64,000 nt of DNA from G963677325 sp963810555 (GTDB taxonomy: Bacteria > Bacteroidota > Bacteroidia > Bacteroidales > Prolixibacteraceae): NCBI GenBank assembly GCA_963810555.1, contig CAWENX010000021.1, positions 229,575 through 293,574 of the forward strand, given 5' to 3'. Numbering within the stretch: position 1 is the stretch's first letter; every line of letters starts with the position of its first letter. Below the pieces are notes generated by a model. The model saw nothing but the letters and a program-made list of their open reading frames with translations. It was not told the DNA's origin and searched no databases. Made by a program: the position numbers and the translations under genes. This document shows positions 27,573-37,845 of this stretch, piece after piece.

Positions 27573-28916
27573 ATGAAAAGAAACACAACCAGCAACCTGC
27601 TTATGAGATATATTACTATATACATATTATTGACTGTTTTATGTATACACCCTGTCCGGGGACAATTAAAAGAATTAAAACTTCAGGATGCAGTCTCAAT
27701 AGGGATGAAAAACAATTTCTCGATCTTGATTTCGGAGAACTCAAGAGATATAGCTAAAAATAATAACACCCTCGGAAATGCCGGTTTTTTACCGGCAATT
27801 GGAGGGAATGGTACCATGCGGGACAACTTTATATCCGGAAACGTTCAATCCGCAACAGGAGAAATTTCAAAGACCGATAATGCCCATTCAAATACTGTCA
27901 ACCTTAATCTTACTTTTGATTGGACCATTTTCGACGGATTTAGTATGTTCATTCAGAAAAACAAACTTGAAGGATTACAAAAACTGGGTGAATCTTCCCT
28001 GAGAGCCACAATTGAAAATGTATTATCTCAAATTATTGTATCTTATTATTTCATAGTTCAGAGTAAAAACAGGCTGAAAATGCTTCAGGATGCCATCGAT
28101 TTTTCGAATCGGCGCAAGGATCTGACAATGAAAAAATACCAGCTTGGATTATCTTCTGAACTTGCTTATCTGCAATCAATAACTGATCTTAATGCCGATA
28201 GTACCGCTTTCCTTATGCAACAGGCAGCACTGAAAAATGCGAAGGCAGACCTGAATTTTTTGTTGGTCACCGATCCTGCCTTTGATTATAATGTCGATGA
28301 TACAATTCAATTTAAGCAAGTACTGGATTACAATGAACTCACCAGTTTGTTGCAAACCTCCAATTCACAGATCAATATTTCAAAACAAAATTATGAAATA
28401 GCTCAAATGAATTACAGACTTACTCATGCTCCAAAATATCCGCAGTTAAATTTCTTTACCGATTACAGCTATTCGAGGACAAAATATGATTACGGACAAA
28501 CGCGGTTAAATAAAAGTCAGGGGCCGGTATTTGGATTAGGTTTTACCTATTCACTTTTCGATGGCTTTAATTTACGCCGGAATTCGGCAAATGCTCGAAT
28601 ACAGACCGAGACGAGTGAAATTCAACTCAAACAAGTCACAAAGCAGATGGAGACATTGATTTATCAGCTTTATAATGATTATCAAAATAACCTGAAACTG
28701 GTAAAATTTGAAGCCGAGAATTTAAAAATAACTCAGCAAAACACTTATATTGCATTTGAAAAATACCGGCTTGGGGAATTAAGTGATATTGATTTAAGGC
28801 AGATTCAGCTTAAACAACTTGAAGCCGATAACAATCTTCTCCTGTCCCAGTTTCAGGCCAAGCAGCTTGAAACCGAATTGATGAGATTAAGCGGTCAATT
28901 GGTGCAGGAAAAATAA
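27573..28916 (+). CDS. TolC-family outer-membrane efflux channel
   Basis: The start is taken as the ATG at 27573; a TTG at 27570 is in frame but less likely. The roughly 447-residue protein has a signal segment ending near RGQLKELKLQDAV, the typical opening of TolC-type proteins. Two homologous halves follow, each with a beta-strand hairpin (LTFDWTIFDGF near residue 115 and LGFTYSLFDGFN near 330) and long alpha-helical stretches rich in Gln, Leu and Lys. It completes the tripartite efflux operon. Confidence 0.93.
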   Translation: MKRNTTSNLLMRYITIYILLTVLCIHPVRGQLKELKLQDAVSIGMKNNFSILISENSRDIAKNNNTLGNAGFLPAIGGNGTMRDNFISGNVQSATGEISKTDNAHSNTVNLNLTFDWTIFDGFSMFIQKNKLEGLQKLGESSLRATIENVLSQIIVSYYFIVQSKNRLKMLQDAIDFSNRRKDLTMKKYQLGLSSELAYLQSITDLNADSTAFLMQQAALKNAKADLNFLLVTDPAFDYNVDDTIQFKQVLDYNELTSLLQTSNSQINISKQNYEIAQMNYRLTHAPKYPQLNFFTDYSYSRTKYDYGQTRLNKSQGPVFGLGFTYSLFDGFNLRRNSANARIQTETSEIQLKQVTKQMETLIYQLYNDYQNNLKLVKFEAENLKITQQNTYIAFEKYRLGELSDIDLRQIQLKQLEADNNLLLSQFQAKQLETELMRLSGQLVQEK

Positions 28917-29115
28917 ATCTTTTAAGTGAACAGTATACAGTGATCAGTAAATCATGGTATTAGACAATAGACAACAGGCAATAGAAAACGAACAGTAGAC
29001 AGTAAATCCTGAAACGTCGGGATCGATTTTCGATTCATAACTCAATTCAATAACTTTTTGCCCTTAGCTCTTAAACTAATAACTGATAGTTTATAATTAA
29101 TAAATATCTGACTGT

Positions 29116-30846
29116 TTGATATTCAAAGATTTACTACGTAAGAAATCTATTTCTCTAATTTTGCATGACGCCAGGGAATTGAGTGAACGTTCAGTCCACA
29201 TGAGAAGAAACCTTGGCGTAATAGATCTGACTGCTTTTGGAGTTGCAGCAATTGTTGGAGCCGGTATATTCAGCACTATCGGTACAGCAGCTGTAAATGG
29301 CGGGCCTGCAGTTTCCCTTCTGTTCGTTTTTACAGCTGTTGCCTGTGGTCTCTCCGCAATGTGTTATGCCGAATTTGCCTCAGCTATCCCTATCAGCGGA
29401 AGCGCCTATACTTATGCTTATGCAAGTTTTGGGGAACTGATTGCATGGATTATCGGATGGGATCTGATTATGGAGTATGCCATAGGGAATATTGCCGTTG
29501 CAATATCCTGGTCAGGTTATTTTTCCGGTCTTTTGGATGGATTTGGTATCCACATTCCGGAATTTCTGACAACAGATTATCTTTCAGCGTCACGTGGATT
29601 CAAGGAAGTGAACCAGGCAATACTCAACGGACATAATTTCAATGACTTGACTTTTACACTTCAAAGGGCTTTTAACGCCTGGACAACAGCGCCCAAAATA
29701 GGCGGATTACGTATAATTGCTGATTTACCTGCGTTGGGGATTGTTGCTTTTATTACCTGGATTTGTTATATAGGTATCCGGGAGTCAAAAGTTGCTAACA
29801 ATATTATGGTTTTGCTTAAAATTGGTATCCTGCTGCTTGTTATTGGTTTTGGAGCCTTTTATGTTAATCCGCACAACTGGCACCCTTTTGCACCAAATGG
29901 AATTACTGGTGTGTTGAAGGGAGTTTCAGGAGTATTTTTTGCTTATATAGGATTTGATGCAATCTCAACAACTGCCGAAGAATGCCGGAATCCCCGACGG
30001 GATATTCCCATGTCGATGTTCCTTGCTTTACTTATAACGACAGTTCTTTACGTCGTCGTGAGTTTGGTTCTCACGGGAATGGTTCACTATACCGATTTGG
30101 GAGTAAGCGATCCTTTGGCCTTTGCATTTTCCAAAATACATCTCGACAAATTGTCCGGTTTTATAGCTTTAGGTGCGGTAATTGCTATGGCGAGTGTTTT
30201 ACTGGTTTTTCAGCTTGGTCAGCCTCGTATATGGATGAGCATGAGCCGGGATGGATTATTGCCCCCCATTTTTGGGAAATTACATTCAAAATTCAGAACA
30301 CCAGCATTTTCAACCATTATTACCGGTTTATTTGTCGCTATTCCTGCTCTTTTTATGAATCTTACTGAGGTAATTGATCTTACCAGTATTGGTACTTTAT
30401 TTGCTTTTTTACTTGTTTCAGGGGGAATTTTGATCTTAAATCCTTCCGGAGTCAGATCAAAGTCAGAAAAAGGTTTTATAGTACCTTACTTCAACAGCAG
30501 ATATTTTCTGTTGCCGATTTTACTTGTCGTTATAGTGATTGTTAATTTTTCAATAAAATCAGAGTCACTGATTGATTTTTTTGAAGGAAAGACTTTTTGG
30601 GAACTGGTAACTACAACCAGTCTTGTACCTTATTGTTTTTTCCTTCTTTTCAGTTTGACGATCAGTTTTTTTGCCATCTATTTTCAATGGTCGCTTATTC
30701 CGGTATTGGCTTTGTTAACTAATCTTTATCTGATGAGTGAGTTAGGTATTACAAATTGGCTTAGATTCATTATCTGGCTCGTTGTAGGTTTAATCCTTTA
30801 CTTTAGTTTCGGTTTTAAAAACAGTAAATTGAGATTTGAACATTAA
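29116..30846 (+). CDS. APC-family amino acid permease
   Basis: This 576-residue protein has about 14 membrane helices. The first helix carries the unwound GAGIF motif (VAAIVGAGIFST), which binds substrate carboxylate in APC transporters. EFASAIPISGSAYTYAY follows in helix 2-3 and FFAYIGFDAISTTAEE in helix 8. The pattern resembles YfnA/CAT-like cationic amino acid transporters. A TTG at 29116 gives the likely N-terminus MIFKDLLRKKS; no ATG is better placed. It stands alone between the efflux operon and the TPR gene, each separated by word-repeat spacers. Confidence 0.92.
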   Translation: MIFKDLLRKKSISLILHDARELSERSVHMRRNLGVIDLTAFGVAAIVGAGIFSTIGTAAVNGGPAVSLLFVFTAVACGLSAMCYAEFASAIPISGSAYTYAYASFGELIAWIIGWDLIMEYAIGNIAVAISWSGYFSGLLDGFGIHIPEFLTTDYLSASRGFKEVNQAILNGHNFNDLTFTLQRAFNAWTTAPKIGGLRIIADLPALGIVAFITWICYIGIRESKVANNIMVLLKIGILLLVIGFGAFYVNPHNWHPFAPNGITGVLKGVSGVFFAYIGFDAISTTAEECRNPRRDIPMSMFLALLITTVLYVVVSLVLTGMVHYTDLGVSDPLAFAFSKIHLDKLSGFIALGAVIAMASVLLVFQLGQPRIWMSMSRDGLLPPIFGKLHSKFRTPAFSTIITGLFVAIPALFMNLTEVIDLTSIGTLFAFLLVSGGILILNPSGVRSKSEKGFIVPYFNSRYFLLPILLVVIVIVNFSIKSESLIDFFEGKTFWELVTTTSLVPYCFFLLFSLTISFFAIYFQWSLIPVLALLTNLYLMSELGITNWLRFIIWLVVGLILYFSFGFKNSKLRFEH

Positions 30847-31012
30847 TTTTAAAATCATTATAATTGTTATTTTTGAAAAAAGGCTGAAGGCTGTAGAGTT
30901 GAGGCTTTAGATAATTGACTGTTCACTCTTCATTTATCACTGATTACTGATCAATTCTTATAGTCCTGCGCCTTAAAACTAAGTTAAATTTCTATTTAAA
31001 ATTCCAGGTTCG

Positions 31013-34000
31013 ATGCACAGATTTATTCAGCTAATAATCGGAATCTTAATATTGTTTTCTGTAAATGGAGCCGATGGACAGAAAAAATATCAGTTTTTTC
31101 AGATACCAGGGAGAGTGAAAATGGACAAAGGTGATCCTTCCGGGGCTCTGGTTGAGGTGAAGAATATGGAAACAAAAACGATCGAAAAAAGCCTTACCAT
31201 TTCTTCACTTGGGAAATTCGAACTTCAGCTTAATTATCAGACAGAGTATATCCTTTCGGTTTCAAAAGCGGGATATTATACAAAAGATATCCTGATTTCA
31301 ACCCTGATACCCCCTGATGTGTGGGAGAAGGACAGTATTTTTCCTCCTTATATTATTGTTGTAACACTTTTCCAAAAAGTGAATGATGCTGAGTTAAGTT
31401 TCGTTGGTAAACCGGTCGGAAAGATATCTTATTCACCCAACGGAACTCTTGACAATTTTGATGCCGAGACATATATTGATGATAAGGAAATACGAGCAGA
31501 GATTGAAATTGCTTCCAAAAGTTTGGGAGATGATGAATTCAATAAAAAATTGGCCACTGCCCTTGATTTTGAGAAAAAAAATGATCTTAAATCTGCCTAT
31601 CTGGCATATACGGAAGCATCCAGTCTAAAGCCAAAGGATAAATTTGTCAGGGAAAAACTTAAAGATCTGGAATCTGACCTGAAAGATTATCAGAATGAAT
31701 TAAAACTGGAAAAAGAGTTTGACCGATTGATTTCTTTGGGCGATGCAAATGTTACCAATCAAAAATACACCGATGCGATTGATAATTACAAGGGAGCATT
31801 GAATCTGAAGCCTGATAATGCTACAGCCAAGGAAAAGCTTGCCACGGCAGAAGGTCTTCTTGCAAAAGTCAATGCTGACAAGGCAAAGCTGGAGGAAGAG
31901 TTCAACAGGCTTGTTTCCCTTGGGGATGATAATGTGACCAAACAACTGTATACTGATGCGATAGGCAATTATAACGGGGCATTAAAGATAAAGCCGGGAG
32001 ATCCGGGTGTCACAGCAAAGCTGTCATCGGCAGAGAAACTGCTTGCCAAATCAAATGCCGATAAAGCAAAGCTTGAGGCTGAGTTCACCCGTTTGCTTGC
32101 CACGGGAGACAGAAATGTAAAAGATCGAGAAATATTCCGATGCGATAGATAATTACAAGGGGGCTTTGAACCTGAAGCCGGAAGATGCCACGGCAAAGGA
32201 AAAGCTTGCCGCGGCAGAAGGTCTGTTTGCCAAAGTCAATGCTGACAAGGTGAAGCTGGAGGAAGAGTTTAACCGGCTCGTTTCCCTTGGGGATGATAAT
32301 GTGACCAAACAGCTTTATGGTGATGCCATAGGCAATTACAACGGGGCATTAAAGATAAAGCCGGGAGATCCGGGTGTCACAGCAAAGCTGTCATCGGCAG
32401 AGAAACTGCTTGCCAAACTGAATGCCGATAAAGCCAGACTCGAAGAAGAGTTCAGCCGTTTGCTTGCATTGGGGGACAGGAATGTAAAAGATCAGAAATA
32501 TACTGATGCGATTGATAATTACAAGGGAGCATTGAATCTGAAGCCTGATAATGCTACAGCCAAGGAAAAGCTTGCCGCGGCAGAAGGTCTTCTTGCAAAA
32601 GTCAATGCTGACAAGGCAAAGCTGGAAGAAGAGTTCAACAGGCTTGTTTCCCTTGGGGATGATAATGTGACCAAACAACTTTATACTGATGCGATAGGCA
32701 ATTATAACGGGGCATTAAAGATAAAGCCGGGAGATCCGGGTGTCACGGCAAAGCTGTCATCGGCAGAGAAACTGCTTGCCAAATCAAATGCCGATAAAGC
32801 AAAGCTTGAGGCTGAGTTCAGCCGTTTGCTTGCCACAGGGGACAGGAATGTGAAGGATGAGAAATATACCGATGCGATAGATAATTACAAGGGGGCTTTG
32901 AACCTGAAGCCTGAAGATGCCACAGCAAAGGAAAAGCTTGCCGCGGCAGAAGGTCTGCTTGCCAAAGGTCAATGCTGACAAGGCGAAGCTGGAGGAAGAG
33001 TTCAACAGGCTTGTGGCCCTTGGGGATGACAATGTGACCAAACAGCTTTATACTGAAGCCATAGGCAATTACAACGGGGCGTTAAAGATAAAGCCGGGAG
33101 ATCCGGATGTCACGGCAAAGCTGTCATCGGCAGAGAAATTGCTTGCCAAATCAAATGCCGATAAGGCAAAGCTTGAGGCAGAATTCAGTCGTTTGCTTGC
33201 CTTGGGTGACGGGAATGTAAAAGATCGAGAAATACACTGATGCAATTGATAATTACAAGGGAGCATTGAATCTGAAGCCTGAGGATGCCACAGCAAAGGA
33301 AAAGCTTGCCGCGGCAGAAGGATTGCTTGCAAAAGTCAATGCTGACAAGGCGAAGCTGGAGGAAGAATTCAACAGGCTTGTTGCCCTTGGGGATGATAAT
33401 GTCACCAAACAACTTTATACTGATGCCATAGGCAATTACAACGGGGCGTTAAAGATAAAGCCGGGAGATCCGGATGTCACGGCAAAGCTGTCATCGGCAG
33501 AGAAACTGCTTGCCAAATCAAATGCCGATAAGGCAAAGCTTGAGGCAGAATTCAGCCGGTTGCTTGCATTGGGGGACGGGAATGTAAAAGATCAGAAATA
33601 CACCGATGCGATTGATAATTATAAGGGAGCATTGAATCTGAAGCCTGAGGATGCCACGGCAAAGGAAAAGCTTGCCTCGGCAGAAGGTCTGCTTGCAAAA
33701 GTCAATGCTGACAAGGCGAAGCTGGAGGAAGAATTCAACAGGCTTGTCGCCCTTGGGGATGATAATGTCACCAAACAGCTTTATAATGATGCGATAGGAA
33801 ATTACAACGGCGCACTGAAAATAAAGAGTAATAATGAAATTGTGCTGGCGAAAATAGCTGATGTCAGAAAGCTGATTCAGGAAAAAGAGGCACGGGATCT
33901 CGCAGAAGCTGAAAAGAATCGTCTTTATAATGCAACAATTGATAAAGCAGATAAATTATTCAACTCAAGGATTTATGCTGATGCCAAAGTCCAATATTCG

Positions 34001-35185
34001 GAGGCTTTAAAAATCGATAAATCTGCCGCCTACCCTCAGCGTAAAATATCCGAAATTGACAGTTTAATGGCCAGACAAGCGGCAGAAATTGCCTTCTTGC
34101 GTGAGCAGGAAGCCAAACACAAACAGTCGTTCGATAACTTTATCAAAGATGGTGATGAGAAGTTTTCGCTAAGGAAATGGGATGAATCGCTGACCGCGTA
34201 TGTCAAGGCTTCTGATATTTATCCGGATAACACTTATGCAAAAGGAAGGATTGAAGAGGTAAAAGATAATATGGCCAGGGAGCAAAAGAACGAAAAGGAT
34301 TACCAGGATGCTCTACTCCGGGGCAACAATTTCTTTAACAACAAACAGTACAACGAATCCTTATTCGCTTATCGTGAAGCTGGAAAATTGAAGCCGGATG
34401 AGACATTACCAAAACAGAAAATTCAGGAAATTCAATCGATACTCGATAAACTAAAGCAGAATGAGCTTTTGGCGCAGAAACAAAAAGAAGCTGACAGGAT
34501 GGCTGAAAGTGATAAGAGTTACAAGGATAATATAGCGAAAGGGGACGAGAATTTCCAAAAATCCCAGTGGTCAGTTGCCCGGTTTTATTATGTTTCGGCT
34601 TTGAACTTAAAGCCTGAGGATAATTATGCCATTGGCCAGGTTGATGCATGTGATAAAATGACCTCGGCAAATATAACGGAAGCTCAGATGAAGGAATACA
34701 AATCATTGGTTTCCAAGGGAGACAATGAAAATAATTTAAAGAATTACAGTTCCGCGCGTTTTTATTATCATAGCGCCCTCGCTATTTTACCTTGGGAATC
34801 CTATCCTCAGGACAAGCTCAAGGAAATAGATCAGATTTTTGCACAACGTCTTTCGCAGGCTGATCAACTGTTATTCAAAGAGAACGTCCGGAAAGCTGAT
34901 GAAGCGTTTGCGAAGAAAGAATATTCAACTGCCAGGTTTTATTACAACGCAGCCAACAGTTTGAATCAGCAGGAGGATATAAGCGCGAAATTGAAGCAGA
35001 TCGAAGAAATAGTTTCAGGTGCTGAGGGAAAACGAATTGAAGCCGAATACCAGGATTGTATTAAAAAAGCCGACGATGCGGTTCAGCAGAATAATCCTTC
35101 CATTGCCCGGTTTTATTATCAAAGGGCGGTATCTCTCAAGCCGGATGAAACCTATGCCAAAGAACAGATACAAAAGATGAAGTAA
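31013..35185 (+). pseudogene. Giant secreted TPR-repeat protein, three +1 frame breaks
   Basis: The pieces 31013-32152, 32166-32978, 32917-33240 and 33266-35185 belong to one gene. Frame changes at about 32126, 32967 and 33226 are each +1 and sum to three, so removing them gives one frame of about 1389 codons. In order it encodes a signal peptide (ending GADGQ), a carboxypeptidase-regulatory-like domain (about residues 25-110), a TPR, twelve near-identical 61-residue units (about 230-955), and seven diverged TPR-like units with motifs such as SARFYYHSALAI to the C-terminus. The likely job is a periplasmic or surface scaffold; no enzyme motif is seen. The small lipoprotein gene follows after about 70 bp. 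Confidence 0.85.
31707..33890 (+). repeat. Twelve 61-codon units arranged as six 366-bp pairs
   Basis: Two alternating unit types are seen. Type B runs NADKAKLEAEFSRLL... to GALNLKPEDATAKEKL. Type A runs NADKAKLEEEFNRLV... to GALKIKPGDPGVTAKL. Each is 183 bp. B and A alternate six times, with very high DNA identity including synonymous sites, which implies recent amplification or conversion. The last A unit switches to diverged sequence at KIKSNNEIV. Confidence 0.9.
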
Positions 35186-35252
35186 TCAGTATATGAAACA
35201 TTTAATCACTGAAAATAGCAAGTTGAAACAATAGTCAAAATTTTGTTTACCA

Positions 35253-35591
35253 ATGAAGATAAGTCAAACTTTATTCCTGATACTGGTAATCGTTTTTTCT
35301 GTATCCTGCAGTATTCAGAGCAAATTGAACCGGACATATATAGGTAAAAATGAATCATTTGTTATATCAAAAATGGGCGAGCCTACCCGTATTGAGAAAC
35401 TGACAGGAGGTGATAAAATTGATGTTTATGAAAAAACGGCTGATTTAAAACCGGTTCCGATCAACACCGGGGGTTTCAGATATGACCCTTTGGAAAGTCC
35501 CCCTTCTACCAAAATTGAGAGGTATTGGTTTAAAATCAGTTCCAAAGGATTGGTTGAGAACGTAAAATACGAGGTCTCTTATCAAAGATGA
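35253..35591 (+). CDS. Small lipoprotein, SmpA/OmlA-like
   Basis: This 112-residue protein has a signal ending in VFSVSC (Cys near residue 19). The mature part reads YIGKNESFVISKMGEPTRIEKLTGG, a helix-turn-strand pattern that recalls the BamE/SmpA beta-lactamase-inhibitor-like fold (G-x-P after a helix). The similarity is short and the call tentative. It lies about 70 bp downstream of the TPR gene and could be co-transcribed with it. Confidence 0.7.
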   Translation: MKISQTLFLILVIVFSVSCSIQSKLNRTYIGKNESFVISKMGEPTRIEKLTGGDKIDVYEKTADLKPVPINTGGFRYDPLESPPSTKIERYWFKISSKGLVENVKYEVSYQR

Positions 35592-35678
35592 ATCCATCGT
35601 CAGGAATGCGTGTCACAGGCATTTGTCATTAATCATTACTCATTTGGTCAGTCATAATTTTTTCTTCAACTCTGAAAC

Positions 35679-35708
35679 TTTGAAACTCTGAAACTTTTTC
35701 TAATTTTG
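35679..35708 (+). promoter_or_regulatory. Promoter of tRNA-Leu
   Basis: TTTG at 35679-35682 and TAATTTTG at 35701-35708 are separated by 18 bp, close to the Bacteroidota -33/-7 spacing. The tRNA begins 17 bp after the -7 box. Confidence 0.6.
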
Positions 35709-35725
35709 TATCCGCTAAGACAAAA

Positions 35726-35809
35726 GCCCAGATGGTGAAATTGGTAGACACGCCAGCTTGAGGGGCTGGTGCCGGTTACGGTGTGCAAGTTCGAGTCTTG
35801 TTCTGGGCA
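35726..35809 (+). tRNA. tRNA-Leu (GAG)
   Basis: This 84-nt tRNA has acceptor stem GCCCAGA paired with TCTGGGC, a D-loop with TTGGTAGA, an anticodon stem CCAGC/GCTGG enclosing TTGAGGG (anticodon GAG), a long variable arm (TGCCGGTTACGGTG region) as expected for leucine, and a T arm with GTTCGAGTC. The discriminator is A. The genome sequence after it is CCC, so CCA is not encoded in full. Confidence 0.95.
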
Positions 35810-35820
35810 CCCGGGGAAAG

Positions 35821-35857
35821 AGGTCGTCTTTAAAACAAAAGGAGACGTCCTTTTTTG
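35821..35857 (+). terminator. Terminator of tRNA-Leu
   Basis: AGGTCGTCTTT pairs with GGAGACGTCCT with one T-T mismatch across TAAAACAAAA-type loop sequence, followed by six T. It sits about 12 bp after the tRNA. Confidence 0.75.
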
Positions 35858-35884
35858 TTGACATCCCTGTACCAAAACCGAGAA

Positions 35885-35975
35885 TTATTCGTAGATTATC
35901 CGTAGATTATACATACATTATTCGTATGTTGTACGAATGATCTACGAATAATCTACGAATAATATACGAATAAAC
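35885..35975. repeat. 91-bp ATTCGTA palindromic element, copy 2
   Basis: This copy has the same length and colinear organisation as the one at 4920-5010: four ATTCGTA-type 11-bp units, then four complementary units, ending in the shared ACGAATAAAC. The two copies differ at scattered sites but both keep long complementary arms. Confidence 0.85.
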
Positions 35976-36695
35976 TATGAAGATGAACCTGTTTTGTTAA
36001 AAATAAATAGCCGATGAACTCCGCGGAATATGTGTCTTGACCTTTCATTATTTTAAAAGGAAAGAAGGAAACTGAAAGAGTAAATGTTTATAAAAACATA
36101 AGAGTTTATCTATAATGCCTGGTGTCAGAATAAAACTTTTTAAACCGGAATTTTTTAATTGGCTGAGGACTACCCTTCTATTACAAGTGTCTTCCTGTTT
36201 AAAATAAATTTCGTGTATTTTTAAAAATTTTTGGGATATACCCGAAAAAGGGGATTGGAACTTAGTCAAAATTACAATAAATTGAGGTTATAGAATTTGA
36301 GTAATAGCGGATAAATAATTTTGCAATTATTACAAAATTTTCTTAAATTGTGTAAACTGTGTAAAATAAGATGGTGGTTGGTTATGATGAGTAAAAATTA
36401 AGATTTTGTTTAATACAAGTTATTGAAAATCTGAAAGAAATAAAATATTTTATTAAACTTGCCAGATAAAATTAAGGTTAATAAAACTCATCATTTTGTT
36501 AATTTGTTCTCAAATTAAATCGGTTCAAACAGATCATTATTTCAATTTTAGTCGGTTTAAGTTACAAGCTGAATTTTAAGATCGCCAGATAGTTAATGTG
36601 ACTGACGAAAGCGAAGCTTTAACCAAATATATCCAGGTACGGAATAAATTCCCAATTCATAATTCGTGATTTATAATGCATATTAAGGTTTATTC
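35976..36695. other. A+T-rich spacer before the glycan locus
   Basis: This 720-bp stretch contains no gene I can support; short frames have no recognisable product. No JUMPstart element and no UpxY-type antiterminator gene are seen at this entry to the polysaccharide genes. The shift to higher A+T content begins here. Confidence 0.6.
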
Positions 36696-37841
36696 ATGAC
36701 AAACAAAGATATCATTACATTTATCAGAAAGCTTTATAATAAACCTGATGGTTTTATTGCTTTACATGAACCCGTTTTTAACGGTAATGAAAAAAAATAC
36801 CTGGAAGAATGCATTACCACCACCTATGTTTCAAGTGTAGGGAAATTTGTCGACTTGTTTGAAGAAAAGATTGCTGAATTGACCGGATCAAGGAAGGCAG
36901 TGGTTTGTGTAAGCGGAACAAATGCTCTTCATCTTGCCTTAAAGCTGATCGGGGTAAGTTCTGAAGATGAAGTTATCACACAGCCTGTAACCTTTGTTGC
37001 CACTGCCAACGCTGTTTCTTATTGCGGAGCTGCCCCGGTTTTTATTGATGTAGATAAAGATACCATGGGAATGAGTGCCGAAGCGCTTAGATCTTTTCTT
37101 GTGAATGAGGCTGAATTGAAAGGCGGCCAATGTTATAACAAAACCTCAGGTAAAAGAATAAAAGCCTGTATACCTATGCACACTTTCGGGCAGCCATGCA
37201 GGATAGATCAGATTGCTGAGATTTGTAATGAATATAAAATTGAATTGATTGAAGATGCTGCAGAAAGTATAGGCAGTTATTATAAGGGAAAACATACCGG
37301 AACTTTCGGAAAAATCGGAATGATCAGTTTTAACGGGAATAAAACGATAACCACAGGAGGTGGAGGAATGTTGTTGTTTAATGATGAAAAGCTTGCAAAT
37401 AAAGCGAAACATTTATCAACGCAGGCCAAAATGGCTCATCCCTGGGAATTTATTCATGATGAGATTGGATATAATTACAGGATGCCTAATATTAATGCGG
37501 CAATAGGAGTGGCGCAACTTGAAAATCTCGGATTATTTCTGGAGAAGAAAAGAGAATTGGCATCCCGATATGAAGCCTTTTTTCAGAACAACGCGGTTAA
37601 GTACTTTCATGAACCGGAAAATTGCCGGTCGAGTTACTGGCTGAATGCTGTTTTATTTAATTCGAGAGAAGAGCGGGATTCATTTTTAAAAGAATCAAAT
37701 GAACAAGGTGTAATGACACGTCCGTTATGGGAACTGATGAACAATTTGCCGATGTTTAAAAAATGTCAGAGGGCGGACCTTACAAATGCCGATTGGCTTA
37801 AAGACAGAGTGGTTGCGTTACCAAGCAGTGTAATTTTATAA
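36696..37841 (+). CDS. legC: LegC-family PLP aminotransferase for nonulosonate synthesis
   Basis: This 381-residue enzyme belongs to the DegT/DnrJ/EryC1/StrS superfamily. Residues around 24-60 (LHEPVFNGNEKKYLEECI...VSSVGKFVDLFE) fit the LegC subgroup. The PLP site has EDAAESIGSYY and, further on, SFNGNKTITTGGGG with the Schiff-base Lys. LegC aminates the 4-keto sugar nucleotide made by LegB, the second step of legionaminic acid synthesis. It begins the + strand glycan locus and ends in TAATGTGATGG, with the next start codon 4 bp after its stop. No LegB dehydratase is in the window. Confidence 0.88.
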   Translation: MTNKDIITFIRKLYNKPDGFIALHEPVFNGNEKKYLEECITTTYVSSVGKFVDLFEEKIAELTGSRKAVVCVSGTNALHLALKLIGVSSEDEVITQPVTFVATANAVSYCGAAPVFIDVDKDTMGMSAEALRSFLVNEAELKGGQCYNKTSGKRIKACIPMHTFGQPCRIDQIAEICNEYKIELIEDAAESIGSYYKGKHTGTFGKIGMISFNGNKTITTGGGGMLLFNDEKLANKAKHLSTQAKMAHPWEFIHDEIGYNYRMPNINAAIGVAQLENLGLFLEKKRELASRYEAFFQNNAVKYFHEPENCRSSYWLNAVLFNSREERDSFLKESNEQGVMTRPLWELMNNLPMFKKCQRADLTNADWLKDRVVALPSSVIL

Positions 37842-37845
37842 TGTG

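Noticed and set aside
31700..33412. Several antisense frames across the TPR array
   Set aside because: They recur with the repeat period and are complements of the sense repeats; no start signals or motifs of their own.
31707..33890. CRISPR or satellite DNA interpretation of the 183-bp repeats
   Set aside because: Repeats are in frame, code for TPR-like helices and continue into a diverged coding region.
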